Assembly (NCBI GenBank): GCA_036322835.1
Contig: AP027304.1
Span: forward strand, 1,860,001-1,924,000
Length of the DNA stretch: 64,000 nt
Reading direction: 5' to 3'
Origin: Tenuifilaceae bacterium CYCD
GTDB taxonomy: Bacteria; Bacteroidota; Bacteroidia; Bacteroidales; Tenuifilaceae
Shown here: positions 47,852 through 55,841 of the stretch, piece after piece
Numbering within the stretch: the stretch's first letter is position 1
Layout: every line of letters starts with the position of its first letter
Position numbers and translations under genes: made by a program
The notes under the pieces: generated by a model
Databases searched by the model: none
Told to the model about the DNA's origin: nothing
What the model saw: the letters and a program-made list of their open reading frames with translations, nothing else

Positions 47852-48904
47852 TTATTTCTTTTCCTTAATCAAAAATAGGTAAACAGGGAAGTGGTCGGAG
47901 TACCCTCCAGTGAAGCTATTCCCTACATATGTACGGAAGGGATATCCAGCAAATTGTCCGCTAGATTGTTGTAGAAATGGTTTGTTGAACACTTTTGCCT
48001 TAAAAAATACCCAGTTCGTTTTATCTTCGTTAATAAGGGATTTTGTGATAATTAAATTGTCGAACAAGTTCCACGAATCGCGATAAGCCAATGTTCCTAT
48101 ACCTTCTTTATAAAGGGGTGCCATTGCATTGAAAAGTTCTCCAGATTTAAGATTCTTGCTGGAACCTCTAGCTCCGAGTCCGTCAGTAATACTCTCGCAG
48201 TCGGGATCATCGTTTAAATCGCCCATGATAATAATTTTTGCTTCGGGCTCTGCTTTTTGAAGTGAATCAACTATTGACTTTGTGAGTTTTGCTGCTGCCA
48301 TTCGTTTTGGCATGCTACGCTTTTCGCCACCGCTTCGCGAAGGCCAGTGGTTTACAATTACGTGAATTTGCTCTCCATTAAGCAATCCATCAACAACAAG
48401 TTGATCTCTGGTTCGGAATGCTGTATCCTCTGCCATAGTAAGACGTACAGACCTTGTTGAGGTTACCGTAAAAAATTCTGGTCTGTAAAGTAGTCCAACA
48501 TCAACGCCACGTTTGTCTGGCGAGTCGTAGTGAACAATGCTGTAGTTCGATTGTTTTAAAGCGGGAGCTGCAATCAGATCCTCCATTACAGATCGATTCT
48601 CAATTTCACATACACCTACAATTGCAGGGCCTCCGGGAAACATTTCTGTTCCCATTTGCGAAATAACCTCGGACATGTGGTTGATCTTATGCCAGTAACG
48701 TTCCGATGTGTATTTGTTTGCGCCTTCGGGTGTGAATTCATCGTCATTAGGACCTGGAATCGTGTCGAAGAGGTTCTCTAGGTTGTAAAAACCAATACAG
48801 CTAACGCTGTATAACTTTTTTTCCTGTGCTCCACTAGTGCCATAAACCAGTATAATTGTTATGGCAATCAACATTTTCTTTAGAAATAATCTATGCATAA
48901 TCAT
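47852..48904 (-). CDS. Secreted endonuclease/exonuclease/phosphatase-family protein
   Basis: 350 residues. Signal peptide (cut near TSGAQE), then a complete EEP domain: FYNLENLFDT, metal-binding Glu in GVCEIEN, VDVGLLYR, HWPSR, the catalytic IIMGDLNDDP, and the terminal SDHFPV His. All expected residues are present, so the protein should be active, on nucleic acid, a sugar phosphate or a phospholipid headgroup. The gene is divergent from the TonB-dependent receptor, DUF5689 lipoproteins 163 bases away. Pairing of EEP proteins with OB-type domains is typical of extracellular nucleases, so DNA or RNA is the favoured substrate; this is inference. Confidence 0.85.
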   Translation of the reverse strand: MIMHRLFLKKMLIAITIILVYGTSGAQEKKLYSVSCIGFYNLENLFDTIPGPNDDEFTPEGANKYTSERYWHKINHMSEVISQMGTEMFPGGPAIVGVCEIENRSVMEDLIAAPALKQSNYSIVHYDSPDKRGVDVGLLYRPEFFTVTSTRSVRLTMAEDTAFRTRDQLVVDGLLNGEQIHVIVNHWPSRSGGEKRSMPKRMAAAKLTKSIVDSLQKAEPEAKIIIMGDLNDDPDCESITDGLGARGSSKNLKSGELFNAMAPLYKEGIGTLAYRDSWNLFDNLIITKSLINEDKTNWVFFKAKVFNKPFLQQSSGQFAGYPFRTYVGNSFTGGYSDHFPVYLFLIKEKK

Positions 48905-49066
48905 ATGATCTTAGGATAAACAACCGAACAAAGATAGTTATATCCGTAAAAAAAGATACCAAATAATATAATAATTAGTAAAAAAGTTATTCTTTTGCAT
49001 CTTTAAATTAAGCTAATTCGTAGTATACTAATCTATAAGTAAATTAATTATTTAAATAAGTTGTAA

Positions 49067-51772
49067 ATGAGGAGTTTTGTATTAACATTATTGGCAATAC
49101 TAGTGTTTGGCGTTGCTGATATTTTTGCCCAAACAACTCTCAAGGGGAATGTAAAGGATGCTGATACCGGCAGTCCTCTGTCTGGGGTTGTGGTTCGAGT
49201 TGCAGGAAGTAATTTGGTTGCAACTACGGATGCTAATGGAGACTTTGTGTTTGAAGGGCTTTCTTCGGGTAAGTGTATTTATGAATACACTTTTCCTGGC
49301 TATCAAACATTTGAGTTGGAGTTTGGAGTGTTTGAAAATTCAGTATTGCCAGAAGTGACCATGAAGCGTACTCAATCGGACGAAGGACAGAGCCAATCGA
49401 TTGGAGAAATTACAATTTCTACTGACGATTTAGAGTCGGAGAGTAAGGATCAATCAGTTTCAAGTTTATTGCAGTCATCGCAGGATGCGTTTAATTCCGC
49501 TGCTTCGTTTTCTTTTAGTCCTGCACGTTTTCAGATAAGAGGGTATGATTCGGACTATACCTTATTGTATATGAATGGGGTTCCTGTTAATGATCCTGAA
49601 AGCGGCTTTGCAGGATGGAGCTCTTGGGGTGGTTTAAACGATGTGAGCCGAAATCGCGAGTCAAGTAATGGATTGGCTCCCTCAGACTTTTCGTTTGGCG
49701 GTTTAGGTGGTGCAACATTAATTGACTCTAGGGCATCGCAGCAAAGAAAAGGTACTCGCATATCTTACGCGGCAACAAACAGAACTTATACCAATAGGAT
49801 AATGTTTACCCATTCAACAGGGATGATGGAGAACGGTGTTGCATTTACCATTAGCGGATCGCGTCGTTGGGCTGAAGAGGGCTATGTTGAGGGAACGAAC
49901 TATGATTCTTGGGCTTATTTTATTGGTATTGAAAAAAAATTTAACGACCGTCACTCTATAGCCTTTACAACATACAATGCTCCAACAAAGCGTGGAATGC
50001 AGGGTGTTGCCAGTGAGGAGGCACACGAATTAGCCGGTTCAAATTTTTACAATCCTAATTGGGGATACCAGAATGGTGAAAAGCGAAATGCTAAGGTTCG
50101 TTTTCAGCAGGAGCCAACAATGATACTCAACCATATTTGGAATTTAAATCCAGATTTAAAGTTGACATCTACAGCAGGATTTTCTTTTGGTACATACCAG
50201 ACAACAGCATTAAACAGGAATAATGCAGATGATCCGCGTCCTGATTATTATCGTAAGTTACCTTCATATTGGTATAGTTCCGACCCAACTGTTGTTGCTG
50301 AGTTAGCCGATGCTTTTAAACATGATGTGAATGTTAGGCAGATAGACTGGGATAACTTGTATCAAACCAACTATGATGCTGAAGATACTGCAAAGTATAT
50401 TGTTGAGAATAGGATTACCGATTCCCGTCAGTTTACATTTTCATCCATTGCCAATTGGAATGTTTCCTCTGCACTTAAGGTTAACGCAGGAATTGATGCT
50501 TCAATCTATAAGGGTAGAAACTATAAGGAAATTGACGATTTGCTTGGTGGCGAATTTTGGTTGGATATTGATCCGTTTCTGGATCGTGATTATGGTTTTG
50601 GGTCAAGCATTTCTCAGAATGATTTGGACAACCCCAATAGAAATGTTAAGGAAGGAGATGCTTTTGGGTATGACTATACCTCTAATGTAAATAATGGAAA
50701 TCTTTGGGCTGTTGCAAACTATATTCAGAACAGATTTGAATACTATTTAGGCGCAAATTTTAGTTATACTGAATTTTGGAGAACTGGAGATATGCGGAAT
50801 GGTCACTATCCAAATAATTCTAAAGGTGATTCAAAGAAACAGAGATTTGACAACTATGGCGTGAAAGGTGGTGCTACCTGGAAAATTTCTGGCCGTAACT
50901 ATCTTGATGCTAATGTTGCATATTTAACCCGTGCTCCTTTCTTTAGAAACTCATATATCTCGCCTCGTACCTCAAACTTTACAATTCCTGGTTTGACTAG
51001 CGAAAAAATAATGAGTGCAGATTTGAACTATAACCTTCGAACTCCTTATATTAAGGCAAGGATTACTGCATACTATACAAAATTTATGGATCAAACTGAG
51101 CAAAAGTCATTCTACCTAGAAAGTGCAAATACATTTGTTAACTATACAATTTTAAATATTGATAAGGTGCACAGGGGCTTTGAACTGGGCGGTGATTTTA
51201 AGGTTTCTCCAACAATTACCGTTAATGCAGCGGCTGCGCTTGGTACCTATCAGTATGCTTCACGCCCAAGAGTTACCATTACACAGGATAACACTGGAAC
51301 TGTTTTGGCAAACAATAAAACAGTCTACGTTAAGAATTTTTATGTTCCGAGTACTCCACAAACTGCTGCAACTCTTGGTTTTAGGTACTCATCTCCAAAG
51401 TACTGGTTTTTTGGATTAACCGCTAGTTATTTTGATGATATTTATATTGATTTTAACCCTGAAGTCAGAACGGCTGAAATGTTACAAGGTTTAGAGCCTA
51501 ATGATCCTACCCGTGAGGCGCTTACTAATCAAAAATCTTTGCCTTCGCAGTTTCTACTTGATGCAAATGTTGGAAAATCGTGGAGAATAAAGGAATACTA
51601 CATTAATGTTAATTTCCAGGTTGCCAATATTCTTGATAATACCGATTTCAAAACTGGTGGTTACGAGCAATTGCGCTATGCTTTATCGAACGACGATCTT
51701 AATCTTTTTACTCCTAAGTATTTCTACTCTTATGGACGTACCTATTACTTAACTGTAGGATTAAGATTTTAA
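49067..51772 (+). CDS. TonB-dependent outer-membrane receptor with carboxypeptidase-regulatory-like domain
   Basis: 901 residues. Signal peptide (cut near DIFAQT), a CarboxypepD_reg-like domain at about 22-95 (TLKGNVKDADTGSPLSGVVV, then TTDANGDFVFEGL), a plug domain (about 115-220, with FQIRGYDSDYTLLYMNGVPVND) and a 22-strand-type barrel to the C-terminus (YYLTVGLRF). It imports a ligand bound at the cell surface with energy from TonB-ExbBD. No SusD-like gene follows; instead two DUF5689 lipoproteins do (13 and 13 bases), so they probably act as its surface partners. Ligand unknown. Confidence 0.92.
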   Translation: MRSFVLTLLAILVFGVADIFAQTTLKGNVKDADTGSPLSGVVVRVAGSNLVATTDANGDFVFEGLSSGKCIYEYTFPGYQTFELEFGVFENSVLPEVTMKRTQSDEGQSQSIGEITISTDDLESESKDQSVSSLLQSSQDAFNSAASFSFSPARFQIRGYDSDYTLLYMNGVPVNDPESGFAGWSSWGGLNDVSRNRESSNGLAPSDFSFGGLGGATLIDSRASQQRKGTRISYAATNRTYTNRIMFTHSTGMMENGVAFTISGSRRWAEEGYVEGTNYDSWAYFIGIEKKFNDRHSIAFTTYNAPTKRGMQGVASEEAHELAGSNFYNPNWGYQNGEKRNAKVRFQQEPTMILNHIWNLNPDLKLTSTAGFSFGTYQTTALNRNNADDPRPDYYRKLPSYWYSSDPTVVAELADAFKHDVNVRQIDWDNLYQTNYDAEDTAKYIVENRITDSRQFTFSSIANWNVSSALKVNAGIDASIYKGRNYKEIDDLLGGEFWLDIDPFLDRDYGFGSSISQNDLDNPNRNVKEGDAFGYDYTSNVNNGNLWAVANYIQNRFEYYLGANFSYTEFWRTGDMRNGHYPNNSKGDSKKQRFDNYGVKGGATWKISGRNYLDANVAYLTRAPFFRNSYISPRTSNFTIPGLTSEKIMSADLNYNLRTPYIKARITAYYTKFMDQTEQKSFYLESANTFVNYTILNIDKVHRGFELGGDFKVSPTITVNAAAALGTYQYASRPRVTITQDNTGTVLANNKTVYVKNFYVPSTPQTAATLGFRYSSPKYWFFGLTASYFDDIYIDFNPEVRTAEMLQGLEPNDPTREALTNQKSLPSQFLLDANVGKSWRIKEYYINVNFQVANILDNTDFKTGGYEQLRYALSNDDLNLFTPKYFYSYGRTYYLTVGLRF

Positions 51773-51785
51773 TTTAAATTACATT

Positions 51786-52670
51786 ATGAAATATATAACG
51801 ATGAAGAAGTTACAACATATATTTGCAGGCTTAATTTTAGTGGTGTTGGCAGTATTGTCGGTGCCAAGCTGTGTGGATTTTTCTTACGATGATATTGAGC
51901 CTAGGGTTGATTCTACTACTCTTACTGCTAATACAACCATTGCTGAGTTAAAATCAATCTATCCAGGAAAACTGTACCAACTTAGCGATACAAGTTTTTA
52001 TCAGCGTGATTCCATTATAATTGAGGGAACAATTATTTCGAACGATAAGCAAGGAAATTTCTACAAGAGCCTTTTTATTGATGATGGAACCGCAGCAATT
52101 GAGGTTAAGTTGAACAAAACAACACTCTATAATGATTATAAACTGGGACAAAAGATTGTAGTTTACTGCAACAATCTTTACTTAGGTGATTATGGTGGAC
52201 AAATTCAACTAGGCTCAATGTATTACAATAGCGGTGTTCCAACAATTAGCGGTATGGAAGGCGATGTTATTATTAAAAAGCACGTTTTCAAAAAAGGAGA
52301 TTTGATAAATGAATTATCCCCAATTGTGATGACGCCTTCTTTGTTAACGCCATCTAATATATGTCGGTTAGTTCAGTTCGATAATGTTCAAATAGCTGAT
52401 ACCCTTTCACCTATAACAGGAAAGACATATACCTATGCAGATGCTGTAAACAAGTTAACCATCAATCATGTTTTTAACACGAAAACAAGGAGTTATTCAA
52501 GCCTTGTTTTACGTACAAGCGGTTATTCTAGGTTTGCTGGCGATACTATTAATACTAAGATGGGAACAATAGTGGGTGTTCTAACGTATTACAATGGAAC
52601 TTACCAACTCTTTATCCGCGATCTAAGTGATGTTAAGTTTGATCAACCACGTTTTATATTTACAAAGTAG
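51786..52670 (+). CDS. DUF5689 surface lipoprotein, one unit
   Basis: 294 residues. Lipobox SVPSC (Cys29), followed by VDFSYDD, so probably exposed on the surface. One DUF5689 unit follows (about 45-290): IAELKSIYPG, IIEGTIISNDKQGNFYKSLFI, DDGTAAIEVKLN, LGQKIVVYCNNLYLGDYGGQIQLG, and a second part ending YQLFIRDLSDVKF. This strand pattern is that of an OB fold as in bacterial extracellular nucleases such as YhcR; the family's function is not proven. An ATG at 51801 is an alternative start. Next gene 13 bases away. Confidence 0.82.
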   Translation: MKYITMKKLQHIFAGLILVVLAVLSVPSCVDFSYDDIEPRVDSTTLTANTTIAELKSIYPGKLYQLSDTSFYQRDSIIIEGTIISNDKQGNFYKSLFIDDGTAAIEVKLNKTTLYNDYKLGQKIVVYCNNLYLGDYGGQIQLGSMYYNSGVPTISGMEGDVIIKKHVFKKGDLINELSPIVMTPSLLTPSNICRLVQFDNVQIADTLSPITGKTYTYADAVNKLTINHVFNTKTRSYSSLVLRTSGYSRFAGDTINTKMGTIVGVLTYYNGTYQLFIRDLSDVKFDQPRFIFTK

Positions 52671-52683
52671 GAGGAAATAAGAT

Positions 52684-54888
52684 ATGATGAAGAGAATACT
52701 AACCCTGTCTGCAATTGTTGCGTTTTTTGGGTTGTTTATGGTTCCTTCGGGATGTGTAAAAGAAGATTTTGATACTACTCCGCCTTTAGAGAATATTCCT
52801 ACCTGGACAAAAACAGCAAGCATTGCTCAGGTTAAGGCTTTGTATAAAACGGCTACTGGGGCTGGAATTGTTAGCAAGTTGGCAGCCAACACTCTTGGTG
52901 ATTCTATAATAATAGAAGGGACTGTTATTTCGTGCGATTCGGCTAGTAATTTTTACGAAACAGTAACCATTGCAGAGATGACAGAGACCGATACCGTTGG
53001 TATTGATCTTAAGATTAACGCATCAGAGCTGTACCTTACTTATGGTTTAAAACCAGGACAAAAAATCTTGGTGCTGGTGAACGATTTGCTTCTTGATAAC
53101 TACAATGGTGTTTACCAGTTAGGCATGGCATCTACCGATGCAGGAGTGCTTGATTTAGTAGGTATAAATTCTGGAGATGTTGACAAATATATTCAGCGCT
53201 CGGGAAGTAGAACGGCTGTAAAATCGAACAAGCGTAAGATTAATCAACTTACTACCAGCGATGTTCAAACTTTAATTACTTTGGATAGCGTTCAGTTTTG
53301 GAATCAACACACAACTTATAGTATACCTGAAGTTAATACTAATAGAACGCTGATTGATAAAAATGGCAATCAGATTGTTCTTAGAACTAGTGGCTTTTCC
53401 AAGTTTTCAAGCCAAGCGGTTCCTACTGGTAGTGGTTCAGTTACTGGCGTGCTAAGCATTTATGGTTCCACTTACCAATTGTATATCAGGGATACCAATG
53501 ATATCAAGTTTAATGATCCTACTTTTGGTGCTGGAGCTCCAAACCCTATTCATTCAATTGCAGAGTTAAAAGCATTATGTACATCAAATATTGTTGCTAT
53601 TACTCAGGATTATGTGATTGATGCCGTTGTTAACGCTAACGATGAGTCTGGAAATATTTACAAGTCAATCTTTATTGAAGATGAGACCGGAGGAATCGAG
53701 TTTAAGGTAGATGTTTCTGGCCTTTATGTTGATTTCCCTGTTGGTACCAAAGTGGTAATTAACTGTAATGGACTTTACGTTGGAAAGTATGGTGGAGTAG
53801 TTCAATTAGGCGGTTTATATAATGGATCCATTGGCCGATTGACTTCTACAACGTTCTACAAGAAGGTTTTCATTGTTGATTCAAATATAGAGGTTACTGC
53901 TACTGAAACAACCATTGCTGATATTAATGATAGCATGCTTGGAAAGATTTTAACATTGCCAACTGTTCAGTTTGTTGAAACAGAATTAGGGTTGGCATAT
54001 GCAGGTACTAGCACAACCAATAGAACTCTTCAGGATATTAATGGTGCAAAAATCATTGTTAGGACCAGCAATTATGCAGATTTTGCTACAAATCAGTTAC
54101 CTAGTGGTAGCGGAAGTATTACTGCTGTTCTATCAAAGTATGGAACCGACTATCAATTGTATATTAGAGATTTGAGCGATGTTCATTTGCTAACGCCTCG
54201 TTTCGAGATCCAGATTCCAGAACCCACAACAACCATTGCGGCATTAAAAGCTTCGTTCACAACTAGCCCAATGTTGATTACTGATAATGCCATTATAGAA
54301 GGTGTAATTGTTGGAAACGATGTTTCAGGAAACCTTTACAAACAGTTGTTTATTGACGATGGAACTGCTGGCATTGAGTTTAAGGTTAATGTTACCGACT
54401 TATACCAGGGCTATCCTGTTGGAACTAAAGTTGTGGTTAATTGCAAAGGTATGTATCTTGGAACTTATGGCGGTATCGTACAACTTGGAGGCCTTTATAA
54501 CGGATCGTTCGGTAGGATAGAGGCAACTGAATTTAATAGTAAAGTATTTACCGATGGTACAGAAACTGTAACCGCAGTAGAGACAACAATTCCTGGAATA
54601 ACTGATGCTATGATTGGCAAATTGGTTAAGTTGCAAAATGTTCAGTTTATTGATTCTGATTTAGGCAAAACCTATTCTGCTAGTACAACTACTACGAATC
54701 GCACATTGGAGGATGCTAGTGGCAATACTATTGTTGTTAGAACCAGTAATTATGCAAATTTTGCCAGTACAACTTTGCCTAGCACAAGTGGAACAATGTA
54801 TGCAATTCTAAGCAAGTATAACGGAACTTATCAGCTCTATATCCGAGAAATAAGTGATGTTAATTTTGATCAAACCCGACTGCCATAA
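52684..54888 (+). CDS. DUF5689 surface lipoprotein, three tandem units
   Basis: 734 residues, with a good Shine-Dalgarno sequence (AGGAGG at 52668). Lipobox VPSGC (Cys24) followed by VKEDFD, a likely surface-export signal. Three DUF5689 units lie at about residues 38-280, 289-508 and 514-732; units two and three are close copies of each other (both have a GTKVVxNCxGxYxGxYGGxVQLGGLYNGSxGR stretch split over a few positions), whereas unit one is divergent. Each unit ends YQLYIR-(D/E)-x-x-D(V/I). Tandem OB-like domains suggest tight binding of a long polymer. It is the last gene before a strong terminator. Confidence 0.85.
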   Translation: MMKRILTLSAIVAFFGLFMVPSGCVKEDFDTTPPLENIPTWTKTASIAQVKALYKTATGAGIVSKLAANTLGDSIIIEGTVISCDSASNFYETVTIAEMTETDTVGIDLKINASELYLTYGLKPGQKILVLVNDLLLDNYNGVYQLGMASTDAGVLDLVGINSGDVDKYIQRSGSRTAVKSNKRKINQLTTSDVQTLITLDSVQFWNQHTTYSIPEVNTNRTLIDKNGNQIVLRTSGFSKFSSQAVPTGSGSVTGVLSIYGSTYQLYIRDTNDIKFNDPTFGAGAPNPIHSIAELKALCTSNIVAITQDYVIDAVVNANDESGNIYKSIFIEDETGGIEFKVDVSGLYVDFPVGTKVVINCNGLYVGKYGGVVQLGGLYNGSIGRLTSTTFYKKVFIVDSNIEVTATETTIADINDSMLGKILTLPTVQFVETELGLAYAGTSTTNRTLQDINGAKIIVRTSNYADFATNQLPSGSGSITAVLSKYGTDYQLYIRDLSDVHLLTPRFEIQIPEPTTTIAALKASFTTSPMLITDNAIIEGVIVGNDVSGNLYKQLFIDDGTAGIEFKVNVTDLYQGYPVGTKVVVNCKGMYLGTYGGIVQLGGLYNGSFGRIEATEFNSKVFTDGTETVTAVETTIPGITDAMIGKLVKLQNVQFIDSDLGKTYSASTTTTNRTLEDASGNTIVVRTSNYANFASTTLPSTSGTMYAILSKYNGTYQLYIREISDVNFDQTRLP
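53545..54885 (+). repeat. Two adjacent near-identical DUF5689 units inside one gene
   Basis: The halves 53545-54210 and 54220-54885 encode matching proteins with the same spacing, and several matching DNA stretches (for example GAACTAAAGT versus GTACCAAAGT within the same codon frame). This looks like an internal duplication more recent than the split from unit one. Percent identity was not computed. Confidence 0.7.
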
Positions 54889-54902
54889 CGGTTAATTATT
54901 AT

Positions 54903-54943
54903 AAACGAGAAGGTCAGCCAAGCGGCTGACCTTCTCGTTTTAG
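54903..54943. terminator. Strong 17-bp bidirectional terminator
   Basis: Bases 54903-54919 pair perfectly with 54924-54940 (loop AAGC), A run before and T run after, between convergent genes. Confidence 0.92.
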
Positions 54944-54958
54944 TCACGATCGTTATAT

Positions 54959-55705
54959 CTAGAACGATAAAACTGCCTTAATTCTTCTTCGCATCTTATT
55001 GCCTATCACATAGCGAATCCGAAAAAATAGCATAGCGTTAAGTGTCCTTAAATCGCTTTCGTTTGATTGCTTGGCATACTCCGCTGCAATGATACCCATT
55101 TTATCTACTGGAATTTTGAGCCGTTCTAGGTCTTTAATCTTTCTGGAATAGGTGTATTTTCTGAAACTCATTCTATTGTTATCAATCAAGGAGAATTTGT
55201 ATTCCTCGCCCTCTTGATTATATAGTATATTGCTAACCGTGTAATCGTTGTGTACTATTCCTGAATTGTGTAGTTTATGGGTGAATTTTGCAAAAGCCTT
55301 CAGCGCTTTTTCCGATTCTTGAATTGAGAGTTCCAATAGTTCGCTTAGCGGTTTGTAGTTGCTGTATGCACTGATGTAGTAACTCTTGTATAGCAGGCCA
55401 TGTTTGTATGAATTAATATATGCAATGGGTTCGGGTGTTGCGATGCCTTTTCCTAACAAGTGCATCGAGTTTTCAAACGATCTCTGTGATTTGGACTTAC
55501 GAATTGTTGCGTAAATTAATCGGTTTGCCAGTGTGATCCTTTTGAAGTATTTAATGGTTATTGTGGTTTCATCTTTTTCGATAATTTTTATTTCATTGCG
55601 TCCTTTATGCATAAGCCTGCCCAGATTGTCGTAATTGTCTGGTATTTCGGAGATGAATTTGGAAAGGTCTTCGAATTTAGGATTAATATGTATTTCCCAT
55701 CTCAT
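54959..55705 (-). CDS. Lipopolysaccharide-kinase-like protein
   Basis: 248 residues, cytoplasmic. It follows the Kdo/heptose kinase fold (RfaY/WaaP type): a Lys in TIKYFKRITLANRLIY, a catalytic loop HNDYTVSNIL (Asp and Asn of HxDxxxxN), and a metal-binding Asp in SLIDNNRMSF where protein kinases have DFG. Key residues are present, so it may phosphorylate the LPS core. The C-terminus is basic (NKMRRRIKAVL). It is alone on the minus strand between the DUF5689 terminator and the RND operon's terminator. Confidence 0.75.
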   Translation of the reverse strand: MRWEIHINPKFEDLSKFISEIPDNYDNLGRLMHKGRNEIKIIEKDETTITIKYFKRITLANRLIYATIRKSKSQRSFENSMHLLGKGIATPEPIAYINSYKHGLLYKSYYISAYSNYKPLSELLELSIQESEKALKAFAKFTHKLHNSGIVHNDYTVSNILYNQEGEEYKFSLIDNNRMSFRKYTYSRKIKDLERLKIPVDKMGIIAAEYAKQSNESDLRTLNAMLFFRIRYVIGNKMRRRIKAVLSF

Positions 55706-55751
55706 AAACTTAAAAATTAAAATCCATTTATATGATATGAAATAATCAAAG

Positions 55752-55796
55752 AAAACCTAGAATGTGAATGTTTAATATTCTACTTCTAGGTTTTCA
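55752..55796 (-). terminator. Terminator of RND efflux operon
   Basis: GAAAACCTAGAA (55752-55763) pairs exactly with TTCTAGGTTTTC (55785-55796), with a further inner pairing GAAT/ATTC. On the minus strand a T-rich run follows (TTTTCTTTGAT). Confidence 0.85.
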
Positions 55797-55841
55797 ATGT
55801 CAAATTAAAAAAGTGTGAAAAGCATTTTTATTCTGTTGTTA

